In this document: piece by piece, positions 9,608 through 17,343 of the stretch
How positions within the stretch are numbered: the first letter of the stretch is position 1
Layout of the letters: each line of letters begins with the position of its first letter
From: Clostridia bacterium
GTDB lineage: Bacteria > Bacillota > Clostridia > Christensenellales > Aristaeellaceae
Direction: 5' to 3'
Length of the DNA: 55,335 nt
Assembly: GCA_017550745.1 (NCBI GenBank)
Contig: JAFZOG010000085.1
Span: forward strand, 1-55,335
Translations under genes and position numbers: made by a program
The notes under the pieces: model-generated
The model's input: only the letters and a program-made list of their open reading frames with translations
Databases searched by the model: none
Told to the model about the DNA's origin: nothing

Positions 9608-9770
9608 GAAATTCCCTGTCCGATGCCGGACAGGGAATTTCCTTGGGTGTTTTGATGGCAGCGCTTAAGCTGTTGCCATCAAAAAGACGATAAAAAAGTA
9701 TCGCTTAGCCGAGGGAAAAAGACGAACCTCGTCTGCAGCTTGCGCGTACTGCGGGCAGCGCAGCGCTGCC
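9608..9770. repeat. Cluster of three perfect hairpins
   Basis: Three palindromes fill the gap between two minus-strand genes. GAAATTCCCTGTCC (9608-9621) pairs with 9628-9641 around a 6-base loop. TTTTGATGGCA (9650-9660) pairs with 9674-9684. GGCAGCGC (9754-9761) pairs with 9763-9770 around a single A. On the minus strand they follow the 253-aa gene and precede the C11 operon, so they could end or process that transcript. Long T-runs are lacking. The same multi-hairpin style recurs at 13749-13972 and 54887-55192. Confidence 0.55.
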
Positions 9771-9784
9771 GGGTTGATTCTGGA

Positions 9785-10546
9785 TCAGGCGAAAATAATC
9801 AAGTTGGAGAGCAGTTCCACCATATCCTCCAGCAGGGTGTCGGGCAGGTCTTTTCCGTATGCCCTCGCCATGATATACTGGCCGCCCGCTACAGTGATCA
9901 GGATATTGTCGTCGAAACGCATCCAAGTGGTGGAGCCGGCTTCAACGAGGTCGTTGAATACCACGTCTTCAGAAGCCGCAAACACTTTGGCATAGGAGTT
10001 GATGCGATCCTTGGTCATGGTGTTGAGATTGCCCACGCGGGCGGAAATGGCGTCACTGCCAATCGTGCTGACTCCAATCCAGGTGTTGTCCAAGTCGTTG
10101 ATGAACATCAAGTGAATGTTATCCTCAATCATATCCTCAATCAAACCGTCAGGATCCTTGATGCGGATGAACCCGAACATGGAGGCTTCGAAATCCTGTG
10201 TCAGGCAGGTGAAGCCATTGGGCATGTTCATGATGAGCACCAGGTTTTGTTGAGTTTTCACGATGTTCATGCTCCCATTGACCGATACCATGTCCGTAGA
10301 ACCTTCGCCATAAGCCTTTTCCCGCATTTCAATCGACAGGGAACGGCTCTGGGGCAGCGTGACCTCAACATCCCCCAGGATGACGAACTGTTCTTCCTTC
10401 ACTTCGTATGTTTTGCCCTCCTGAAGCGGTTCGGCAGGTTCGGTTTCAAGCGCTCCGGCGCTTTCCAGGTTCGTCTCTTCCGCAAAGGCACAAATGGCAG
10501 TCATGAGCATGATCAAAGCAAGTGCAATAGAAATGATTTTTTTCAT
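9785..10546 (-). CDS. Secreted protein of unknown function
   Basis: A 253-aa protein beginning with a clear signal peptide (MKKIISIALALIMLM, cleavage near AFAEE). The mature part has an acidic, Glu/Pro-rich stretch (about 22-45), then a globular alternation of beta-like and amphipathic segments, with LEDMVELLSNLIIFA at the C-terminus. I recognise no family. It lies between the 130-aa secreted gene and the C11 operon on the same strand, 107 and 207 bases from its neighbours, so it is perhaps part of one extracellular-protein cluster but not tightly coupled. The ribosome site AAAGGAAAAGGA supports the start. Confidence 0.75.
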   Translation of the reverse strand: MKKIISIALALIMLMTAICAFAEETNLESAGALETEPAEPLQEGKTYEVKEEQFVILGDVEVTLPQSRSLSIEMREKAYGEGSTDMVSVNGSMNIVKTQQNLVLIMNMPNGFTCLTQDFEASMFGFIRIKDPDGLIEDMIEDNIHLMFINDLDNTWIGVSTIGSDAISARVGNLNTMTKDRINSYAKVFAASEDVVFNDLVEAGSTTWMRFDDNILITVAGGQYIMARAYGKDLPDTLLEDMVELLSNLIIFA

Positions 10547-10653
10547 AGTCCTTTTCCTTTCTGTTCGACGCGCGGCTGGCTGAGGGCAGCCGCAAGGTTT
10601 GGTAAACGTCCCCAGGATACGGCGTCCGCTTGTCAGCGGAAGGGGGCGGCAGA

Positions 10654-11046
10654 TTACCTATACTGTGTGAAACTGCCGCTCCAGGTGCAATTAAAGCTGT
10701 CATCACAGGAATAGGTGCCTGTTTTCAGCCCTTGCCTTCCGTTCCAGGTAAAGCTCTGTATTCTGGTGCCTAAGGGGGAAACGGAGAACTTGTTAAGCGT
10801 TCCGAAATCACCCTTGAGCAGGAGATCGCCATCCATGTAAACACGCAGCGTGAAATTCCTGAAGTTCTCAACGTAATAGCTGGTGTTCAGATTCACGAAA
10901 TAGCCTTCGACCGTCACAGAATCGCTGGTCACCTTAATTACGGTGGGTACAAAGTGGATACGGTCAGACACCGTGTCAGCGAAAGCAACGGAAGCGCTGC
11001 AAATAAGAACCAGAGTTAATCCAAGAGCAATCAGTCTTTTAGCCAT
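10654..11046 (-). CDS. Small secreted beta-rich protein (SLAP-like?)
   Basis: A 130-aa protein with a signal peptide (LIALGLTLVLICSASVAFA). The mature ~107 residues read as a single beta domain: a strand pattern around VTVEGYFVNLNTSYYV, then LRVYMDGDLLLKGDFG. This resembles the layout of SLAP/FxLYD-type extracellular domains, but the match is by feel only. It has two Cys (TYSCDDSFNC) near the C-terminus that could pair. A strong promoter-like site lies about 310 bases upstream (11353-11381), implying a long leader. No anchor is visible. Confidence 0.65.
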   Translation of the reverse strand: MAKRLIALGLTLVLICSASVAFADTVSDRIHFVPTVIKVTSDSVTVEGYFVNLNTSYYVENFRNFTLRVYMDGDLLLKGDFGTLNKFSVSPLGTRIQSFTWNGRQGLKTGTYSCDDSFNCTWSGSFTQYR

Positions 11047-11526
11047 TATGTGCTCCTCCTGTCATGTATGGTTGAAAAAGGATATATGAATTACGATTGT
11101 CTTCGCCTGGCGAAGAGTGGAAGAATGGGATGGATACCGAGCTGTTTCGTTAACCACCTCGCTTTTGCGGTTGATAAGGAATTGCGCGTTGAGATGCTTA
11201 TTCAGGTACTCAGCGGCCTGACTGCTTCATGGGAAGCGCCTGTTGAAATGGATATTTGCATGCTGTATCATTTCTTCTCATCATTCGGTCAGGACGGCGG
11301 AGTTTTATTCTTCTGGATAATCAGCTCCCTCCTGATATCATATTTTTTACCAATTATACCACAATTCTCTTTTTTTGTCTATCGTTTAGATTGCAAAAAC
11401 TGGAAAGCTCAAATGCTTTTCGCAATACGATTCTGGCCTTAGACTGGCGGCTCTTTGTCTTATTCCCACCCCCGGAAGCTTCATTCCGGTGGGGCTGGAA
11501 ACCTTTTCTAACAGGCGGAACCCGGA
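11047..11526. other. 480-base gap: promoter and long leader, no convincing gene
   Basis: Contains the minus-strand promoter at 11353-11381 and about 300 bases of probable 5' leader for the 130-aa gene. A plus-strand open frame of 130 codons (11050-11442) runs across the gap but has no ribosome site and lies antisense to the leader; I do not call it. A hairpin at 11465-11494 (CCACCCCCGGAA against TTCCGGTGGGG) follows the CD225-like gene and may mark its end. Confidence 0.5.
11353..11381 (-). promoter_or_regulatory. Promoter with near-consensus boxes
   Basis: Read on minus: TAGACA (-35, 11381-11376), a 17-base A-rich spacer ending in TGG (extended -10), and TATAAT (-10, 11358-11353). It points toward the 130-aa secreted gene and leaves a leader of about 300 bases. 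Confidence 0.6.
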
Positions 11527-11748
11527 TCACCCGGCCGCCGTGCCCAGGAGCATGACACCGATGTTCACGGCCGCGCCGATGGTGAAATAGGTCCTGATCT
11601 TCTTGGCGTTGGCCCATGCCTCATCGGTTTTACCTGTCTCGATGGCCGCTTTCATGTTGTTATAGGGTCCATAGGATAGTGCGCCCCAAAGAACACCCAG
11701 AAAAAAACCGGCAATGGTGAGAAAACGATAGGTACTTTGCTTCGGCAT
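11527..11748 (-). CDS. Small two-helix membrane protein, CD225/dispanin-like
   Basis: A 73-aa protein with two predicted membrane helices (about 8-28 and 53-71). Between them lies a short loop, SYGPYNNMKAAIETGKTDEAW, that continues with ANAKK. The small-residue turn, a repeating A/K-rich segment and then the second helix resemble bacterial CD225/dispanin family proteins, though I cannot confirm this by search. The AAGGAGGA ribosome site is well placed before the ATG. It stands alone on the minus strand. A hairpin downstream (11465-11494) may end the transcript. Confidence 0.7.
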   Translation of the reverse strand: MPKQSTYRFLTIAGFFLGVLWGALSYGPYNNMKAAIETGKTDEAWANAKKIRTYFTIGAAVNIGVMLLGTAAG

Positions 11749-12415
11749 TGATAATTCCTCCTTACTGTTGTTTGATTTGGCTGAATGTGCATCGTTAGGC
11801 TGGCTGCTGTGTTCACTTTGTTTGTTTTTTCATTTGCTCACCTCTTTTTCGTCCCGATCATATCATGGAGCCGGGCGGCTTTTTGCATCCCGTTTCCGAG
11901 GCTTCACGGCCGCTTTGGATCCTTACAGCGGCAGTATAGCATCGGATAAAGCGCGGAATTGCGTTTTGTTTCCGGAACCGCTGCGTCAGGCGCATGCCCA
12001 GCAGGGCAGAGGGATGTCGTTTACCCCCAAAGTCCCTGTCCTGTCAAATAAAAAGGTTCTTCACGGAAAGATAGGGAAAAAAAGTGAGCCTTGATTGCCA
12101 TCTTGAGCGGAGTGGAGCGAGAGCGGAACGGAGTCGAAAGATCTGTAGGTTGGCTTAACGATTCACTGACAGATCCCTCGACTAAGCCTCGCCTCTGGCT
12201 CGGCTTCGCTCGGGATGACATCGTAGGGTTGCAGTTTGATGGAACATTTCCCTATCAATTCGTGAAGAGCCAATAAAAAAGAGAACCGGCCAGGTCTGGC
12301 CGATCCTCCCGCATAAAAATATAGGATCCTTTGTTACGATGCAGCCCGCTGTGCCCGACCGGAATGTACGGTGCAACAGGAGAGGCAAGGGCTTAATTTA
12401 GCAAGGAGCGCTGAA
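11749..12415. other. 667-base gap with a dispersed-type repeat
   Basis: No gene is supported here. The open frames seen on both strands lack ribosome sites and have biased composition. The main content is the inverted-repeat element at 12099-12220. A TATGAT-like -10 for the CD225-like gene lies near 11855-11860 (minus), but no -35 is convincing. Confidence 0.45.
12099..12220. repeat. Inverted-repeat element rich in GAGCGGA-type repeats
   Basis: The ends ATCTTGAGCG and CGCTCGGGATGAC are imperfect inverted repeats. The centre carries GATCTGT (12140-12146) and ACAGATC (12169-12175). The left arm holds a run of GGAGTGGAGCGAGAGCGGA-like purine repeats. The layout (TTGAGCGGAG...AGATCT...GGATGACA) resembles short repeats seen in many unrelated bacterial genomes; I cannot name the family from here. 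Confidence 0.55.
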
Positions 12416-13576
12416 TTATTCAGCTTCGTCAGAAACGGAAGAACCGTCGGTAAAGATGGCGGACAGGAAGCGCTGCACGTTATCGTCCACAAAGATGCTT
12501 TCATCGGCGCACAAGCAATACAGCACCATCCAATCGAAGGGGATCCTGGAATCCAGCGGAGCGAAGCCGCAGTCGTTCAGCATGCAGGTGATGCGGAACA
12601 GCGCATCCATGAAATAGTTTTCTTCGTCTTCGTCGGAATAATCGCCATATTTGCTTTCTCCGCCGTCGCAGGCAAGGAACAGCAGGATGAGCACCTTTCG
12701 GGTCACGTCAGTCTGCCGGTGCATCATGCGGGAGAGAACGATTTCGTCCGGCCAGTTTTCTCGGATATCCCGCTGGATGGCCAGCAGCGCAGCGTTCTCC
12801 ATTTCCTTATGCTTCTCTTTGATGTCCCCTGCCTTGGGAATGAAGTTTTTATACATATAGGTGCACACGATTTCCTTCACCGGCATTTCCCGCGCGGCTG
12901 GAAGGAAATCTCCGCTGTCCGGCAGTCCCAGGAGCTGTAAAAATTTCATAAACAGGTCGTATGCGGTGTTATGAAGCTTGCCGAGCTTCTCCCAGTTTTT
13001 TTCAAAAAAAGCTTCCAGTTCCTTTTCCGTGTGCAGAGGCAAAGCCTGGAGCTTGATGACCTCGGTTAGGACGGCTTCGGGTTTTCCGGGGCTGTAAGCC
13101 TTGCTGTTTTCTTCCAGATTTGATATCAATCCACAGGCTTGCTGATAAGATAGGTTGTTTTTCAGCCCAAAACACCAGATGATGTCCTCCGGGTCGCGCC
13201 AATGGAATCGTTCCCCTGTGAGGCGAATCAGCATCTGATCTGCTTCCTCCACCTGCAAATGCAGGCTGTAGCACAGCTGAATGGCGGTTCTCTTTCCGAT
13301 ATACTGCACATTGTCCTTCATCCACATGCGCACCTTGCGTTCTATGGAGTCAGGCTTGGCCTTGAGGTCGCTCTGACACAGCAGATCCACGAGGCGCTTT
13401 TTTAAAACGCCTTCATTTTCCGCGTCTGCGCCACAGTACCGGGCTAAGGTTTCTTTGGCAGTGCGGATATGGGCGTTCTGTTTTAACTGTTCAACCGCTT
13501 CCGACAGCGTCAGCATCTGCGACGATGCTTCCTGAAACATCCACTGGGTCATGCCAACTGCGCTGAAATCAAGCAA
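12416..13576 (-). CDS. Unknown protein beside the kinase-STAND gene
   Basis: A 386-aa soluble protein, helix-rich throughout, with no signal peptide. It starts at TTG (13576) with AGGAGG eight bases ahead. The N-terminal ~150 residues contain short helical repeats with a pattern like KRTAIQLCYSLHLQVEEAD, suggestive of a small helical DNA- or protein-binding domain. The C-terminal half is acidic and ends in DDNVQRFLSAIFTDGSSV. I recognise no family. It is transcribed away from the kinase-STAND gene (14156) across a gap filled with hairpins. A shared role with that gene is only suggested by position. Confidence 0.7.
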   Translation of the reverse strand: MLDFSAVGMTQWMFQEASSQMLTLSEAVEQLKQNAHIRTAKETLARYCGADAENEGVLKKRLVDLLCQSDLKAKPDSIERKVRMWMKDNVQYIGKRTAIQLCYSLHLQVEEADQMLIRLTGERFHWRDPEDIIWCFGLKNNLSYQQACGLISNLEENSKAYSPGKPEAVLTEVIKLQALPLHTEKELEAFFEKNWEKLGKLHNTAYDLFMKFLQLLGLPDSGDFLPAAREMPVKEIVCTYMYKNFIPKAGDIKEKHKEMENAALLAIQRDIRENWPDEIVLSRMMHRQTDVTRKVLILLFLACDGGESKYGDYSDEDEENYFMDALFRITCMLNDCGFAPLDSRIPFDWMVLYCLCADESIFVDDNVQRFLSAIFTDGSSVSDEAE

Positions 13577-13633
13577 CCTCTATCCCTCCTGAACAGGCCT
13601 CCAGAAAACTATGGCTGGCGCAGCCTTTTTTAT

Positions 13634-13663
13634 AGTATACCATATCATCCCATTTTTCGACAA
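13634..13663 (-). promoter_or_regulatory. Promoter of the 386-aa gene
   Basis: Read on minus: TTGTCG (-35, 13663-13658), an 18-base spacer ending TGG, and TATACT (-10, 13639-13634). It lies 58 bases upstream of the TTG start. Confidence 0.55.
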
Positions 13664-13748
13664 CTGGGGAAGAAAAAATATCTGTATTTCAGGTTACTGC
13701 TCAGCCACCCCTGGAGAACCAACGAAGAAACGGAACAAGAGGGGGATT

Positions 13749-13972
13749 GTCAAGGGATTCTCCCCTTGACTGAAATCCGCAGCGGCGGCGTGTACGGCGC
13801 GAGGACGGAAAATTTCTGTAAGGAGCGTAGACGACTGAAAGAAATTTTCCGTCCTTGCGGTTTTTCCGCCCGGAAATCCCAAAGGGATTTTAGGAAAAAC
13901 CGTAGGGGGTTTCCGAAAGGGGGAAGGATTCCCCCTTTCGCGTTACTACGAAGCCGAAGGCTGAGTAGTAAC
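13749..13972. repeat. Island of five consecutive hairpins
   Basis: Perfect stems follow one another. GTCAAGGG (13749-13756) pairs with 13763-13770. GGACGGAAAATTTC (13803-13816) pairs with 13841-13854. CGGTTTTTCC (13858-13867) pairs with 13893-13902 and encloses AAATCCC/GGGATTT (13874-13890). CGAAAGGGGGAA (13914-13925) pairs with 13929-13940. GTTACTAC (13942-13949) pairs with 13965-13972. Open frames here are by-products of the palindromes. The island separates the two divergent genes. This gap (13577-14155) otherwise holds only the two promoters. Confidence 0.7.
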
Positions 13973-13998
13973 TATTTCAGCGTCGGGCAGAAACCATA

Positions 13999-14027
13999 TT
14001 GCATAGCGTGGATAACTATGATAAGAT
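13999..14027 (+). promoter_or_regulatory. Possible promoter of the kinase-STAND gene
   Basis: TTGCAT (13999-14004), a 17-base spacer, and TAAGAT (14022-14027), about 130 bases ahead of the ATG at 14156. Confidence 0.35.
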
Positions 14028-14155
14028 GAGTTCAAGCGATCCATGGGGTTGAGCGCCATGAAAGCATAGCTGAAAAAGCCTTGGTTTTCCTCCGCCAACA
14101 AAAGCATAATTGGCAGTGGGCGTGACAGAAAACCAGAAACAGAGGGAAGAACACG

Positions 14156-17100
14156 ATGGATGATCGTAAAGCACTGCCGGAAGGAACCGTATTGAAATTT
14201 CCCGGAATGGAATGTGCTATTATGAACGAGGTCGGGCGCGGCTCCAACGCCATTGTTTATCGCGGGCGTTATGCGGACACCTTTCACCAGACCTTGAACC
14301 ATTATGTGCTCATCAAAGAACTGTTTCCCCTGCATCCCGCGAACGAAATATACAGAGCCAGCGATGGAAGCATTATCTGCACTGCGGAGGGAAAAGCGCT
14401 GTGGGATATTCATCGGCAGAGCTTTGAAACAGGCAATCGGGCGCATCTGTCCCTGATGGAAGCAAGCCCCGACCAGATCGGGTCCAACCTGAACACCTAT
14501 GGGCTAAACGGCACGCTGTATACCGTGATGGGGCTGAGCGGCGGCCGCAGCCTTGAATCCCTCGCCTCCGGCGAAGCGCAAAGCCTGCGGCTGCAAACGG
14601 AACGGATGCTGAACATACTGGACGCGCTGGAGGTGTTCCACCAAAACGGATTGCTGCATCTGGACGTTGCCCCTGACAACATTCTCATTTCCCGTTCCGG
14701 CAGCCAGGAGCGGGTAACGCTCATCGATTTCAACAGCTGCGCTGCAGTGGGGCCCAACGGTATGCATGCGTCTGCCGCAGCAAGCGTGAAGCAGGGTTAC
14801 ACCGCTCCGGAAATCCGCAGCGGCTGGCTGAACCAGGTGGGCGTTCCGGCAGATTTATACTCCGCCACGGCAGTTTTTTTTCGCCTGATCACCGGCGCTC
14901 CCCTTACCCCCTTTCAAATGATTCGCAATCAGCCGCCCGACGTGAACCAATGCCAGTGTATGCGTCAGATGCCGGAAACGGTTCGCAGCCTGACAGCGCA
15001 GATCCTTCGGCGGGGCTTGTATTCCCTGCCTCAAAAGCGGTACCAATCCGCGGAGGAAATGCGAAATGACCTGCGGGAATTGCTGAATCGGATCGACGGG
15101 GTCGGCATCACTTATTCAGCGCTGTGGGAGGTTGGGCACCGAAATGCGCAGCGTATGGTGCGCCAAAACGCTTCCCTGGCCTATATGAGCAAAACGGAGG
15201 ACCTGTATCCGCTCCGCGTGCAATGGTATAATAACGAGGAAAGCGAAGCTTTCCGTCTCGGCGGGCCCCGCAGGGAAGCACGCCGAGCGTTATGGTATAA
15301 TAAGGATGAGCGCACGGGCGAAGCCGTGGCGCGTGTCGGCGGCTCCCGAAGGGAAAGACGCCGACCATCATGGTATAATAACGAGCGAACCGGCCCGAAG
15401 GGGACGGTTGCGCGTCTCGGCGGGCCCCGAATGGGCGCACGCCGAGCGTTATTGCAAAATGGCGGAGCTGTAGTTTCCGCGCAGGAGTTCACTTTGGAAG
15501 TGCTCCATCGCCGTGAACATGCCGTGCTGCTGCTGGGAGCGGGAGGCATGGGAAAATCCACGCTGCTGATGCGCATGGCGTTGGAAGCGTCCAGCCGGTA
15601 CCGGCCCACAGAGCCTGCCATGCTGTATGTGCCCCTTTCGTCCTGGAAACAGAATGAAACAAGCTTTCTGCTTGATCATATCCTTCAGGACATGAAATTT
15701 GACCTCTCTACCCGGACGATGGAGGACGCCCGCCATGCGCTGACCGACCTGCTGGCCGGAGGCGGCGGAAAAAAAGGAACGCTCATGCTGCTGTTGGACG
15801 GGATGAACGAAGCATCCGGCGATATATCAGCGCTGGTGGAGGAAATCAACCGGCTCTCCGCTCTGCCCGGCCTGCGCGTACTGGTCACCAGCCGCAGCGT
15901 ACCGGAAAAATTAAAAGCGGAACAAGCGGCGCTCGTTCCGCTCGCCCCCCAGGACGTAAGCGGCGCGCTGGCCAAGAACGGCCTTCTGCTGCCGGAAAAA
16001 CCTGAAATGCAGCGGCTTTTGCAAACTCCCATGATGCTCTCCATGTTCATTCAGACCGCCCAGGCGCAGAACGGGCAGGTTTTATGCGGCACAGAGCAGG
16101 AACTGCTGGAAAGCTATTTTCAGTCCCTCGGCGGCAAAACCGAAAAGGATGGAGAGGCCGCTCGTTATCAGGCGGACATGGCGATTCAGCTGATTCTGCC
16201 CCGTATTGCGAACAGGATGAAGCGGCATCCTGCCGGCATGGATGACCGAGCCCTGATGGAAAATGTGCTCCCCTGCCGGGTTCTGCTGCGCAGCCGTGTC
16301 CTTGCCACGGCATTTCCTCAGTGGATCGGCCATGGCGGCGAACTGTCCGGCGGCAAAGCGATGAGCAATGACGCCTGGTACGCACAGATTGTCCAGCAGC
16401 TTTTATGGAAGCGCCTGGGCTTGCTCCTTAGGGACGGGGCGGGGCGTTATCATATGCCTCATCAGATTCTCCAGGAATACCTGTGTGGGAAAGCCCGTGA
16501 GAATCAGCGCAGGATACTGCTGGCGCGTTATCGCAGGATTGCCTTGGCCGCGGCTGTATTGCTGCTGGCGGCAGCCTGTTCCCTGGCGGTTTATGAAATC
16601 GCTTTGAAGCCGGAACCGCCTCATTACTTCGAGGTGGAATACAGCAACGTGCTGCTGGAGGGCATCTGGCCGGCCTATAAGCAATGCGAAACACAGCGCG
16701 AGGCCTTGAAAAACTTGCTGGAAGGCATCATACTGACGGCTGAATGCAAAAAGAAGGTGGCCGACAATGCGGACCTACCTGCTGCAAGGACGATGTTTGC
16801 GACGATCCTAAAGATGTCGGAAACCCCCCAATGGGTCGTGGCCGGTTCCGGGAACACCATTGATTTTGAACACTGTATGGCGCTGCTGAATCTGCCCAAA
16901 GAGCAGGGAGAAGCTTATCAGGTCTATATCGACGGCTACGAGTTGCTCCGGGGCGGAAGCGAAAACGATTCCTTGAAGGATTATTGTGAAGCATTGGAAA
17001 ACCTGCTCACGCTGGATCAGGAAGCGGCTGAGCTTCTGTGTAAACTGGTATGGGTTCCGCATATGGCGTTGGAGGAGCAAAATGAGCGCTGGGTCAATAT

Positions 17101-17290
17101 CCGCAGCGGCATGGACCGCTCGGAAAAACTTGAATGGAAGGAACTGTTCATTGGGCAGAAAGGCAATTTGAAGGAATTGCTTGAAATGCTGTCAGCGGAA
17201 TTGGAAGAAACAAACGCGGCCAGGAAAGCGGCTCAGGATGGCCTGGCGGCACGTTTCCCTTTTCTTGAACAATGCATGAAAAAGGAGTAA
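14156..17290 (+). CDS. Protein kinase - STAND NTPase fusion with membrane anchor
   Basis: A 1044-aa protein. Residues ~20-315 form a Ser/Thr kinase domain: glycine loop GRGSNAIVY (27-35), Lys54 in VLIKE, catalytic loop HLDVAPDN (168-175) with Asp170, and DFN (191-193) in place of DFG. The usual catalytic-loop Lys is replaced. Residues 357-432 carry three Trp/Arg-rich repeats encoded by palindromic DNA. Residues ~455-700 form a STAND/NACHT-like P-loop module: LGAGGMGKST (Walker A, 460-469), LLLDGMNEA (Walker B, ~545-553) and VTSRS. A membrane helix lies at about 797-813 and a ~230-aa helical tail follows. The likely role is a sensor that signals by phosphorylation and NTP-driven conformational change. 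The targets are unknown. Confidence 0.88.
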   Translation: MDDRKALPEGTVLKFPGMECAIMNEVGRGSNAIVYRGRYADTFHQTLNHYVLIKELFPLHPANEIYRASDGSIICTAEGKALWDIHRQSFETGNRAHLSLMEASPDQIGSNLNTYGLNGTLYTVMGLSGGRSLESLASGEAQSLRLQTERMLNILDALEVFHQNGLLHLDVAPDNILISRSGSQERVTLIDFNSCAAVGPNGMHASAAASVKQGYTAPEIRSGWLNQVGVPADLYSATAVFFRLITGAPLTPFQMIRNQPPDVNQCQCMRQMPETVRSLTAQILRRGLYSLPQKRYQSAEEMRNDLRELLNRIDGVGITYSALWEVGHRNAQRMVRQNASLAYMSKTEDLYPLRVQWYNNEESEAFRLGGPRREARRALWYNKDERTGEAVARVGGSRRERRRPSWYNNERTGPKGTVARLGGPRMGARRALLQNGGAVVSAQEFTLEVLHRREHAVLLLGAGGMGKSTLLMRMALEASSRYRPTEPAMLYVPLSSWKQNETSFLLDHILQDMKFDLSTRTMEDARHALTDLLAGGGGKKGTLMLLLDGMNEASGDISALVEEINRLSALPGLRVLVTSRSVPEKLKAEQAALVPLAPQDVSGALAKNGLLLPEKPEMQRLLQTPMMLSMFIQTAQAQNGQVLCGTEQELLESYFQSLGGKTEKDGEAARYQADMAIQLILPRIANRMKRHPAGMDDRALMENVLPCRVLLRSRVLATAFPQWIGHGGELSGGKAMSNDAWYAQIVQQLLWKRLGLLLRDGAGRYHMPHQILQEYLCGKARENQRRILLARYRRIALAAAVLLLAAACSLAVYEIALKPEPPHYFEVEYSNVLLEGIWPAYKQCETQREALKNLLEGIILTAECKKKVADNADLPAARTMFATILKMSETPQWVVAGSGNTIDFEHCMALLNLPKEQGEAYQVYIDGYELLRGGSENDSLKDYCEALENLLTLDQEAAELLCKLVWVPHMALEEQNERWVNIRSGMDRSEKLEWKELFIGQKGNLKELLEMLSAELEETNAARKAAQDGLAARFPFLEQCMKKE
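15224..15454 (+). repeat. Three in-frame palindromic repeat units inside a gene
   Basis: Units start at 15224, 15293 and 15371 (69-81 bases). Each opens with TGGTATAATAA (second A varies) and contains a hairpin CTCGGCG...CGCCGAG (the middle copy is TCGGCG...CGCCGA). All keep the reading frame and encode WYNN...RLGGPRR-type 23-27 residue repeats between the kinase and NTPase domains. The palindromic nature suggests inserted mobile DNA, comparable in concept to Rickettsia palindromic elements. Confidence 0.75.
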
Positions 17291-17343
17291 GGAATAAAAA
17301 TGTATAACAATCTGGTTCCCGATTGGATTGGAGGGATCAAACC

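Noticed and set aside
11050-11442. 130-codon plus-strand open frame
   Set aside because: No ribosome site, low-complexity hydrophobic end, and antisense to a well-supported minus-strand promoter and leader.
13766-14029. 87-codon frame in the second hairpin island
   Set aside because: Built from the stems, no ribosome site, repeats of the same short peptide strings on both strands.
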